Source: Pseudomonas putida
GTDB lineage: Bacteria; Pseudomonadota; Gammaproteobacteria; Pseudomonadales; Pseudomonadaceae
Direction: 5' to 3'
Length of the DNA stretch: 64,000 bases
Assembly (NCBI RefSeq): GCF_004357765.1
Contig: NZ_SMTE01000004.1
Location: 186,001 to 250,000 of the forward strand
Shown: in pieces, positions 1 to 6,455 of the stretch
Layout of the letters: each line of letters begins with the position of its first letter
Numbering within the stretch: position 1 is the stretch's first letter
Notes under the pieces: model-generated
The model's database searches: none
What the model was told of the DNA's origin: nothing
What the model saw: only the letters and a program-made list of their open reading frames with translations
Program-made: the position numbers and the translations under genes

Positions 1-331
1 CGGCCACCTGCAATCTTCGAAACTCCACCATTATGCTCTCTACGTCAGTGGCATTCGCTTCTTGACCGCGCTTCTCTGCGAGCCAAATTTTCAACAGTCC
101 CGCAACCCGCCCAAGGTCGCCATTGATCTTGGCCAGATCGGCCACGGCGTTCAGGTCAACGACCGACCGTATCGGCGTGTTCAATCCTAGCGCCCGCAAG
201 TAGCCCGAACGGGACATGCCCGCTTCTTCGGCGCGCTCTATGATGGTCGCTTTTTCCTCGTCAGTCACCCACACCTCTATCGACTTTCCACGCCTTCGAG
301 GTTGGACCCTCTCTTTGGTGCCCTCTTTCAT
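1..331 (-). CDS. traJ: TraJ-like relaxosome protein, C-terminus cut by window edge
   Basis: The reverse strand is open from an ATG at 331 to the window edge (110 codons, no stop). The start has a good ribosome site, AGGAG eight bases upstream. The N-terminus is basic and is followed by a stretch of ribbon-helix-helix character (SIEVWVTDEEKATIIERA, then GMSRSGYLRALG). It continues with NGDLGRVAGLLKIWL, which closely resembles IncP-type TraJ, the oriT-binding protein that recruits the relaxase. In IncP plasmids traJ lies beside oriT and is read away from it towards the relaxase gene, so a relaxase is expected just left of the window. The family call rests on remembered motif similarity; a MobC-like protein is the alternative. 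Confidence 0.72.
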   Translation of the reverse strand, partial: MKEGTKERVQPRRRGKSIEVWVTDEEKATIIERAEEAGMSRSGYLRALGLNTPIRSVVDLNAVADLAKINGDLGRVAGLLKIWLAEKRGQEANATDVESIMVEFRRLQVA

Positions 332-810
332 GACTTGTGCTCCTGCTGTTGCTATTCGGCTTTTAGACGCGGCAGCGGCTGGGGGCTCGCAGAGCAAGAT
401 ACCGTTGAGCCGCAGGCGAATAAGGGGCGGTGTTGGATGGGTTCGGGCTTGCCCGTACCCGTACAACACACATCTTGCCGTCTATCTCTATGCGATTCTA
501 TGCAATTGGAGCAGAGATGCCATTTGCATTTTATATAATCGCGTAGATTCGCGTTAGTTCGCATACATTCGCATAGCGTCGCATTAATTAATGGTTTCAA
601 TCGCATAGAATCGCGCAGAATCGCATAAAACCGTCACAGCGAACGAGGTCAGTTGAATTATCTAGCATTGGACCCCAAACAGACTGATTGGTGGCGAGCA
701 CGGCTAATATTGAAAAGCTTGCACCTTGAAAATTACGTATCGCGAATGAGAGCATTCATATGCCAACGCCCCTTTACCGAAGAAAATCATCAGATATATC
801 GGAGTAATCA
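332..810. other. Non-coding divergent region, probable oriT and promoters
   Basis: There is no convincing gene between the divergent traJ-like gene and the traC-like gene. The region holds an imperfect hairpin at 439-460 (GGGT-CGGG-CTTG-CCCG-ACCC), directly next to GTTGGATG at 432-439. Read on the minus strand this is CATCCAAC, six of eight matches to the P-type nick consensus YATCCTGY. A 10-bp repeat array lies at 539-630 with inverted copies at 488-507. IncP oriT lies in the same relative place, between divergent relaxosome genes. Assignment as oriT is inference; the hairpin also resembles a Pseudomonas REP core. Confidence 0.45.
539..630. repeat. 10-bp direct repeat array, TCGCATAGAA type
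   Basis: Eight units starting TCGC lie at 539, 549, 559, 569, 579, 601, 611 and 621. The first five are contiguous at exactly 10 bp, then a 12-bp gap, then three more contiguous units. The best conserved form is TCGCATAGAA. Two inverted copies (minus strand TTGCATAGAA TCGCATAGAG) lie at about 488-507. A near 10-bp period would put every unit on the same helix face, as in iteron or operator arrays bound by multimers. Which protein binds them is unknown; the TraJ-like protein and the HTH protein at 6456-7406 are candidates. Confidence 0.75.
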
Positions 811-1020
811 ATGGCACGCAAAACTCTCGCTGAGCGCCGTTCTGACGCCATTTCCGAACTGGAAACCGCTAAAGCACGACTGGCGAAACTCGACAATGAG
901 GCCGCTGAGAGAATCGGCAGAATTGCAATAAAGTCAGGATTGGTTAATCTGAAGCTTACGGACGATCAAGTCCGGGAAGAATTCGACCGAATAGTGGAAA
1001 AGATCAGCAAGGGGAATTGA
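811..1020 (+). CDS. TraC-like small conjugal transfer protein
   Basis: A 69-residue protein with GGAG six bases before the ATG. It begins as a charged helix (about residues 6-34, many Glu, Lys and Ala, likely coiled coil). It then carries EAAERIGRIAIKSGLVNLKL and a further acidic helix ending in EKISKGN. The ERIGRIA-KSGL segment matches the small TraC-like proteins of Ti-type conjugation systems, thought to be relaxosome accessory factors. It is the first gene right of the putative oriT and its stop overlaps the ribosome site of the next gene, so the two are probably co-transcribed. Function is inferred from family resemblance only. Confidence 0.6.
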   Translation: MARKTLAERRSDAISELETAKARLAKLDNEAAERIGRIAIKSGLVNLKLTDDQVREEFDRIVEKISKGN

Positions 1021-1022
1021 TC

Positions 1023-1247
1023 ATGAAGACAGCTCACCGCATCAGCGCATTTGCCAGTCGACTTGACGAATTGCAAGCCTGCCTCGGTAGAGCCGGTAAC
1101 CGGGCTACGAAAAATGTTACGGAAGCCCAGCGTATCGCGGCTGAGCTGGCTTTATCCCTCGAAGACTGGCATCTCGACGCGCTGCGAATACCTAAGGCGG
1201 AGCGTGCCCCCTACCGAGCGCAGAATCCATATTATTCAGCACATTGA
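1023..1247 (+). CDS. Small protein of unknown function in transfer operon
   Basis: A 74-residue reading frame. The start is taken at the ATG at 1023, which has AAGGGGA at good spacing inside the end of the previous gene; an upstream in-frame start at 1017 is less likely. The protein is helical and charged, with no membrane segment or recognisable catalytic motif, and ends in a Tyr/Pro-rich tail (APYRAQNPYYSAH). Close coupling to the traC-like gene and the terminator just after it suggest a two-gene transfer or relaxosome operon. I do not recognise the family. Confidence 0.55.
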   Translation: MKTAHRISAFASRLDELQACLGRAGNRATKNVTEAQRIAAELALSLEDWHLDALRIPKAERAPYRAQNPYYSAH

Positions 1248-1263
1248 CTCTGCCGCTCTCGTT

Positions 1264-1290
1264 AAAAAGTCCACTCCGGTGGACTTTTTT
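1264..1290 (+). terminator. Rho-independent terminator after small tra genes
   Basis: AAAAAGTCCAC (1264-1274), loop TCCG, then GTGGACTTTTT with six Ts to 1290. The arms are fully complementary and the structure sits 17 bases after the stop at 1247. It separates the small tra operon from the trbJ unit. Confidence 0.85.
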
Positions 1291-1392
1291 GTGTCCGTAA
1301 AATGTATAAAGCCGGACAAATTCAATCCATCCCCTCCTCACAATTAACGCCTTATAAATCAGACCGATAGTTTTTAGTTCTCTCCCAGATAC

Positions 1393-1460
1393 CGGACAGT
1401 TTACGGACAGTTTACGGACAGACCACGAGAACTTTATGCGGATAGCACAGTTATCCGCAT
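1393..1460. promoter_or_regulatory. Tandem 11-bp repeats plus inverted repeat upstream of trbJ
   Basis: Three tandem 11-bp units lie at 1393, 1404 and 1415: CGGACAGTTTA twice, then CGGACAGACCA. They are followed by a perfect 9-bp inverted repeat, ATGCGGATA (1436-1444), 7-bp spacer, TATCCGCAT (1452-1460). Both lie 64-130 bases before trbJ and after the terminator at 1264-1290, where a promoter is expected. They look like binding sites for a direct-repeat binder and a dimeric repressor. The regulators are not identifiable from sequence. Confidence 0.6.
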
Positions 1461-1523
1461 ATTTTAAACAGGCCAATATCAGTAAATAATCGAGCCACCA
1501 AGGTTAGAAATGAGGTATTCAGC

Positions 1524-2321
1524 ATGGAAAGGGAATTACTCATAAAATCGTCGTCCCGTGTACGCAAAGCCTGGCGTCATGCGGCTTTGAGCATTGCGGT
1601 GGCCGGAACCATCTTAGTTGGCGGGACCCTATACGTTGCACCTGCCACGGCTTACGCCATCTACTGCGCAAATTGCTCCACGTTCTATCAGCAAATGTTT
1701 GAGTACGCTGAGGCGGTTAACACGGCTCTGAACACCGCCGAGCAACTGCAAACCCAGGTGCAGCAGTATCAAAGCATGATCACGCAGGGCACGGGCTTGC
1801 CTGATTCGATGTTCGGCAGTATCGCAACTGATCTTAAAAACGTGATGAACATCTACGACCGCTCGCAGGCGTTGGGCCGCCAAATCCAGAACATGGATTC
1901 GCAGTTCAACACGGCTTTCCCCGGTTTCAATTCGTACCTGAATCAAGCTGCCAACTGGGCTGAGTCACCGGCACAAGATCGCTATCAGACGTGGTCTGAG
2001 CAAGGCCGCGATAACGTGAAAGCTGCGCTAGAAGCGGCGAACCTCAATACCAGCACCTTTGAGTCTGAGGGCGAGCAGCTTGACCGCATGATGACCCGTT
2101 CACAGTCGGCTGTGGGCCGGATGCAAGCACTTCAGGCGGGCAACGAAATAGCCTCGCAGAACGTACAGCAGTTGCAAAAGTTGCGCGATCTGGTGGCTAC
2201 GCAAATCAACATGCAGGGCAACTATCTGGCTCAGCAGGGTGACCGTACAGCAGCCAGCGAAGCTACTGAACAGCAGTTTGAAGCGCGCAAAAATACACGC
2301 GGCGGCGTAAAGGGGTACTGA
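1524..2321 (+). CDS. trbJ: TrbJ, VirB5-like conjugative pilus protein
   Basis: A 265-residue protein with GAGG eight bases before the ATG. A long basic N-terminus and hydrophobic core (about 22-44) form a signal peptide, probably cut after ATAYA, giving a mature start IYCANCSTFYQQMFEY. The rest is strongly helical and Gln-rich (TAEQLQTQVQQYQSM, LYNQAANWAES-like segments), as in TrbJ. TrbJ is the VirB5-like periplasmic or pilus-tip component of P-type type IV secretion and acts in mating contact. It is followed at 2 bp by the trbK-like gene. Oddly, its last 14 residues nearly repeat the tail of the next protein. Confidence 0.82.
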   Translation: MERELLIKSSSRVRKAWRHAALSIAVAGTILVGGTLYVAPATAYAIYCANCSTFYQQMFEYAEAVNTALNTAEQLQTQVQQYQSMITQGTGLPDSMFGSIATDLKNVMNIYDRSQALGRQIQNMDSQFNTAFPGFNSYLNQAANWAESPAQDRYQTWSEQGRDNVKAALEAANLNTSTFESEGEQLDRMMTRSQSAVGRMQALQAGNEIASQNVQQLQKLRDLVATQINMQGNYLAQQGDRTAASEATEQQFEARKNTRGGVKGY

Positions 2322-2323
2322 GA

Positions 2324-2512
2324 ATGACTATTTCGAAATGGCTCATCGCGTTGATCTGCTCCGGCTCTGCACTAATCGGTTCTATGGTCACCGTGGCGGT
2401 TCAACGCAACAGCGAATGTACATCGGTGGCGGAGCAGCAACAGCAACAGCGCGACGCTGATGCCTCGTTTGAAGCACGCCCGAACACTCGCGGCGGCGTT
2501 AAGGGGTACTAG
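2324..2512 (+). CDS. Small TrbK-position membrane protein, possible entry-exclusion factor
   Basis: A 62-residue protein between trbJ and trbL, the place of trbK in IncP plasmids. A hydrophobic segment (about residues 5-26) acts as a signal or anchor. A Gln run and the tail FEARPNTRGGVKGY follow. IncP TrbK is a small lipoprotein giving entry exclusion, but here the only early Cys (residue 12, in ALIC) is not in a normal lipobox, so lipidation is doubtful. Position and size support the TrbK analogy; sequence does not prove it. The tail matches that of TrbJ at 13 of 14 residues. Confidence 0.5.
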   Translation: MTISKWLIALICSGSALIGSMVTVAVQRNSECTSVAEQQQQQRDADASFEARPNTRGGVKGY

Positions 2513-2514
2513 CT

Positions 2515-4083
2515 ATGGATCGTCGCCTACTGTTCTTCCTCGTCTTGGCGAGTGTATTCGTAAGCGGAGATGCTATGGCCGCGACCGACCTTTCCCATGC
2601 CGACACCTCGGTCCAGGGCCTACTCGACCTCGTTTTGCAGCAGTCGCACCAGTGGTCAGGAAAGCTGTATGACTACGCGATCAGATTATTCTGGCTGTTG
2701 GCCTCGATTCAGTTCATCTGGACGTTCATGCCTCTGGTCATGAAGCAAGCCGACTTCGGCGAGATTGTCGGAGAGCTGCTGCGCTTCGTCCTGGTGGTCG
2801 GTTTCTTCCTTGCCGTTATGAAGTACTCGGTGGAGTGGTCATCTGCCATTGTCGATAGTTTCCGCGATGCTGCGGCATCCGCTAGCGGCCTCGGACGCGC
2901 ATTAGAACCCGGCGATATGCTGGCGGTCGCACTGGATTTTGGCCGCACCATGGTGAAGGGCATATCAGTGTTTTCTCCGGCCAAAGGACTTCTGATCGCA
3001 GTTTGCGCAATCCTTGTGTTGGCGTGTTTCGCCTTCATCGCTGTATTCATGTTCGTAACGCTCGTAGAGTCTTACGTCACGGTGCTGTTCTTTGGCTTTG
3101 GCGGCTCACAATGGACGCGTGATTTTGCGATCGCACCAATGCGTTTCACCGTCGCAATCGGAGCGAAGCTGTTCGTCTTAACGCTGATCGTCGGCCTGAT
3201 CGTTCAGTCGGCCAAGCAGTGGTTGGCCGCCTACACCAATGACGAAGCGTCGTTGATGACGATGGTTGGTCTGGCTTTGGTGTGCTGCTATCTGACAAAG
3301 ACCATTCCCGACCTGATCGGCGGCATGATTAGCGGCACGTCGATGGGTGGCGGATCAGCCATCGGTGGTATGGCGGCCGCCGGTGCTGCCGGTGCAGCGG
3401 CGGCAATCGCCACTATCGCCACGGCCGGGGCGGCCGCTCCTGCTGCTGCCGGTGCTCTCGGCGCTGCTGGCAGCAGTGGTGCAACCGGTGCCGGTGCAGC
3501 GGGTGCCGGGGGCGGTCTCGCAGGGGCGATCAACTCCAGCTTTGCCGGTGCAAGCTCCGCCGGTGGTGCCGCTCCGTCTGTAGGTGGCGGTACCCCCATT
3601 GGCGTCGGGGCCAACACTGGCGGCGGTGCAGTTGCCAAGACGGCCAGCTCCGCAGGCGTGAAAACTGGCGGTGGCGCAGCTACCCAATCGGCTACCCCCA
3701 GCAGCGGCACCCAGCAGGCCGCTAAGCAGGCCGGGAAGGCCACGCAGACCGGCGATGACAATGATCAGAAAGCAATACCGAAAGGGGAAGCTGTTAGTTC
3801 CGGCAACGCACTGTCCCAAGCGGCCAATGGTGGTGCAAAAGCGCTTGGCGTAATCGCCTCGCTGACAGTTCCGGGCATGGAGAATGCACACTCAGCGTCG
3901 CTTGGCGCTGGTCTTCCACAGCCAGCTCACGGTGACTCCAGTTCGCTCAAATCCGCAGCGCCGGCTGCGGAAGCCCCAGGTATGGAATCCAATGTCATTC
4001 GACCAGATACGAACACCAGCTCGAATTCCGGTCGCACCGACGTTTCGAGCATAACCTCAAGCAATGACCAACCGGAGAAATAA
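2515..4083 (+). CDS. trbL: TrbL, VirB6-like inner-membrane transfer protein
   Basis: A 522-residue polytopic protein. A signal-like segment at 1-22 is followed by several hydrophobic helices between about 45 and 260. A region very rich in Gly and Ala (about 265-370) and a polar Ser/Thr/Gln/Asn tail complete it. This architecture is typical of P-type TrbL, the VirB6-like channel component of the mating bridge. It begins 3 bp after the previous stop and is followed at 3 bp by an unknown small gene, so the four are one operon. The remaining trb genes (B-I) are not present in the visible part of the element. Confidence 0.82.
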   Translation: MDRRLLFFLVLASVFVSGDAMAATDLSHADTSVQGLLDLVLQQSHQWSGKLYDYAIRLFWLLASIQFIWTFMPLVMKQADFGEIVGELLRFVLVVGFFLAVMKYSVEWSSAIVDSFRDAAASASGLGRALEPGDMLAVALDFGRTMVKGISVFSPAKGLLIAVCAILVLACFAFIAVFMFVTLVESYVTVLFFGFGGSQWTRDFAIAPMRFTVAIGAKLFVLTLIVGLIVQSAKQWLAAYTNDEASLMTMVGLALVCCYLTKTIPDLIGGMISGTSMGGGSAIGGMAAAGAAGAAAAIATIATAGAAAPAAAGALGAAGSSGATGAGAAGAGGGLAGAINSSFAGASSAGGAAPSVGGGTPIGVGANTGGGAVAKTASSAGVKTGGGAATQSATPSSGTQQAAKQAGKATQTGDDNDQKAIPKGEAVSSGNALSQAANGGAKALGVIASLTVPGMENAHSASLGAGLPQPAHGDSSSLKSAAPAAEAPGMESNVIRPDTNTSSNSGRTDVSSITSSNDQPEK

Positions 4084-4085
4084 CC

Positions 4086-4406
4086 ATGAATAGCATTCTG
4101 ATGTTCGCTGGATTCGTCGTACTCGCCTCCACCTTGGCCATTGCCATGTGGGCGTTCGGCCGTTGGCTAAGAGGCAAAGGCTACGGGCCATTGCTCGATA
4201 GACTGGATCGACAATGCACCGCGTTGCAGCTTCGAGTTAGCCCGCTGGCCCTTTCGGCTTCCTTTCACATGTTTTCCGGAGTGCAACACATGAATCGCCT
4301 CCCACTGCTTGGTAGCAAGAGCAATGCTGCTCAAGCCCAGCAAATTCTGATAGCGATCCGAGCGGCGCAGGAAGCCCAAAGGCGAGAGATACCCGGCAAT
4401 CGCTAG
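4086..4406 (+). CDS. Unknown small membrane-anchored protein after trbL
   Basis: A 106-residue protein starting 3 bp after the trbL stop. One N-terminal hydrophobic helix (about 4-24, SILMFAGFVVLASTLAIAMWAFG) is followed by a basic cytosolic-looking part with RWLRGKGYGPLLDRLDRQC and a helical, Arg/Gln-rich end. No enzymatic motif is visible. Tight coupling suggests a role with TrbL in transfer, possibly as an assembly or modulating factor. I do not recognise the family. Confidence 0.6.
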   Translation: MNSILMFAGFVVLASTLAIAMWAFGRWLRGKGYGPLLDRLDRQCTALQLRVSPLALSASFHMFSGVQHMNRLPLLGSKSNAAQAQQILIAIRAAQEAQRREIPGNR

Positions 4407-4420
4407 TTGCACCCGAGGCA

Positions 4421-4440
4421 ACCCCGCATTTATGCGGGGT
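4421..4440 (+). terminator. Hairpin after trb cluster, possible terminator
   Basis: ACCCCGCAT (4421-4429), TT, ATGCGGGGT (4432-4440): a perfect 9-bp stem 15 bases after the last gene of the trb operon. No T-run follows, so efficiency as an intrinsic terminator is uncertain. Confidence 0.5.
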
Positions 4441-4541
4441 ATCGCTTTCAGAAAAAGACAGACACCTATGTCAAGGCTAGGTGCAGTGAGAGACCAACAC
4501 TCAGTATGCGCCTTTAAGGATGGATGCGGCGCGACCATCTG

Positions 4542-4776
4542 TTTGTAATACGCACGGACATTGAACACGCTGCTAGCCAGCGTGAGAAATATGGACAGTG
4601 ACGACACCGAAACGCACCTTTCAGAATCCCGCTGACGATGCCGTTAGTAATACGCACGCACCTGTCTCAGCTTCGCTTACTACCTTCAACCCAGCCGCAG
4701 TCGACAGCCAGGTGAAACCTACCTAAAAAAGCACAGGGGGCTTCGCCATTAGTAATACGGACGGACTTGTCTCAGG
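4542..4776. repeat. Three widely spaced repeats beside the replication gene
   Basis: Related sequences lie at 4542 (TTTGTAATACGCACGGACAT), 4644 (TTAGTAATACGCACGCACCT followed by GTCTCAG) and 4749 (TTAGTAATACGGACGGACTT followed by GTCTCAGG). Spacings are 102 and 105 bp, close to ten helical turns. The last copy contains the stop codon of the replication gene. The partial motif CTTGTCTCAGGC recurs at 6130-6140, at the start of the same gene. Placement suggests iteron-like sites for the Rep protein or an origin. The rest of 4441-4771 shows no gene. Confidence 0.6.
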
Positions 4777-6151
4777 CATTTCCATGATCTGCAGGCTTAC
4801 CAGCGCGGTACCAAGTTGCACGACTCATCCCAAGGCTTTCCCACGGCCGCTTACGACTCAAGGAGTTACCTTCATACGCCGCTCGATCCAGCGCGCCGTT
4901 GGCACGTCGCTTATCCTCGTGACGCTTCCTGTCGCGCTCTCGTGCCATGGCCGAGCCGATGATCGTCTTGAGCTGACGCTGTTCGTCAGCAGTGATCCCG
5001 AACAAGTTAATAAGCGTGTCGTTCTTCGGCGTGTAGAGCGGTGTGTAGTCCTTGCCACCAAAACTGATCTTTTCCCCGGCCTCGTAGGCTTTGGCCTTGC
5101 TGAACAGCGTCATAAGCTCCTTCGAGCGGCTATTCCATTGCGGGTCGAGCTCGCGGGCCAGCGCGACCGCTTCGTGGTACATCTGCTTGCTGTTGGTCGC
5201 CCCTGACAGCAGCAGGAAGTTCAGCCGCCAAAACAGGTGCTGCATCCGGCTGCCTTCGCTGACGCCGCCGCGCAGCTCGGCGAGCTTGCGCAGGTCTTCG
5301 AGGCGATCCCATGCGAGCTGCCTACCGGAGAACCCGCGTAGATTGCCGGCTTTGCCGCCGGGCACCAATAGGAAAGGCTTTTTCGTGGCGCGCTGCTCGC
5401 GCTGTTCGGCCAGTTCCTGCCGCTGCTGCTCGATTGTCCAGCGTGCCGCCGGTAGCAGCGCCTCGGCGAGATACTCGAAGTTGTAGCGAATCGGATTGCC
5501 GTCTGCACCGCTCTGGACATGAACAACGCGGCAGACCTCCCCGCTCTTACTGTTGACCGTCTCCACGATGCGCAGCACACGGCTGGCGTCCTTGGCCATC
5601 GGGTCAGCGCCTACGTGCGCGAGGCGATCAACAAGGTAGCGTTGACAAGCATTCCAACGAGGCAGGGCCTGTCGTGGAATCGTGCCCTCCAGCAGCCACT
5701 TGGCCTGTATGCCCCGGCCGCTGTAGATCAGCACGGACGGCGGAGGCAAGCCCCCTTCGGCGCAGAAGTATAGGACGGACGCGACCAGTTGGTCAGGCGC
5801 TCGCCCAGCCAGCGCGGGCACGCGGTAGGTGTCAAGGTCGGCGAACAGCAGGCCAAGCCGCAGAAGATTCACGACTCGCCTATTGGGTCGGATGAACTCT
5901 GCTTGGGACATCCACGTGTCACGTTTTTTGTCCAACAAACTTAGCACTTTTGGCATATCAGCCAAACGATGCGAAGACTGGCGCTTTTCACCTCGGGAGT
6001 CGACAAGCAACGAAAAAAAACCGGCTCTCGCCCTGTCGTGGTACATCTGCGCTTCGTCCTGAGAACTGAAAAGCGCGAGCTGTGAGCTTGCGCCAGTCAG
6101 CTGAGCGTTGGCAGTGTCTGATATCGACCTTGTCTCAGGCCCGATCCGCAC
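4772..6151 (-). CDS. Primase-polymerase-like replication initiation protein
   Basis: 459 residues from a GTG start that follows the alpA stop by 3 bases, so translation is probably coupled. Three stretches suggest the archaeo-eukaryotic primase fold: LLFADLDTYR (about 101-110, acidic DxD), YSGRGIQAKWLL (143-154), and KDASRVLRIVETVNSKSGE (187-205, like the third acidic motif followed by the RV.R...T.N signature). The C-terminal part is basic and helical and ends in a possible DNA-binding segment (RPWESLGMSRATWYRAGKPAD). Such proteins start replication of plasmids and integrative elements. It is often annotated RepA. The exact family needs a profile search. Confidence 0.65.
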   Translation of the reverse strand: MRIGPETRSISDTANAQLTGASSQLALFSSQDEAQMYHDRARAGFFSLLVDSRGEKRQSSHRLADMPKVLSLLDKKRDTWMSQAEFIRPNRRVVNLLRLGLLFADLDTYRVPALAGRAPDQLVASVLYFCAEGGLPPPSVLIYSGRGIQAKWLLEGTIPRQALPRWNACQRYLVDRLAHVGADPMAKDASRVLRIVETVNSKSGEVCRVVHVQSGADGNPIRYNFEYLAEALLPAARWTIEQQRQELAEQREQRATKKPFLLVPGGKAGNLRGFSGRQLAWDRLEDLRKLAELRGGVSEGSRMQHLFWRLNFLLLSGATNSKQMYHEAVALARELDPQWNSRSKELMTLFSKAKAYEAGEKISFGGKDYTPLYTPKNDTLINLFGITADEQRQLKTIIGSAMARERDRKRHEDKRRANGALDRAAYEGNSLSRKRPWESLGMSRATWYRAGKPADHGNA

Positions 6152-6154
6152 CGC

Positions 6155-6373
6155 TCAGACTGCCATTCCTGGCCTTGGGGCGGGGCCAGACTCCCTGCAC
6201 GAATCAATCCACTCCTCTACCTCGGCCAAATCCCACACGACCTTGCGACTACTCACCGCAATGCGGCGCGGGAATTTACCCTTCATTTCAAAGTTATAGA
6301 TCGTGCGCTCACACAGCGGGATCATCGCCAGGAGTGTCTTTTTGTCGATGAGTTTTTTGCTCGATGGATGCAT
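6155..6373 (-). CDS. AlpA-type HTH regulator or excisionase
   Basis: A 72-residue protein with the layout of AlpA/MerR-like winged HTH proteins. LIDKKTLLAMIPLCERTIYNFEMKGKFPRRI forms the recognition part and VVWDLAEVEEWIDSC the wing and last helix. AlpA proteins activate integrase genes or act as excisionases in P4-like and other integrative elements. The gene is directly upstream of the rep gene on the same strand, 3 bp apart. The integrase lies about 2 kb away on the same strand, and the repeats near it are possible targets. Confidence 0.8.
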   Translation of the reverse strand: MHPSSKKLIDKKTLLAMIPLCERTIYNFEMKGKFPRRIAVSSRKVVWDLAEVEEWIDSCRESGPAPRPGMAV

Positions 6374-6455
6374 AGCTAGGCCCTACCAGTCACAGCGAAT
6401 GTGTGCCTGATCGTGCCTTTAGGTGCCTATTGCTTCGACAGAATGATTGGCTAGA

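Noticed and set aside
539-630. Short-repeat array considered as CRISPR
   Set aside because: Units are 10 bp with no spacers of CRISPR length and no cas genes nearby.
653-931. 92-codon frame before the traC-like gene
   Set aside because: Overlaps the better-supported 811-1020 gene in another frame and has no ribosome site.
4167-4607. 146-codon minus-strand frame after trbL
   Set aside because: Opposes the coupled small gene after trbL, crosses the hairpin and a repeat copy, and has no ribosome site or motif.
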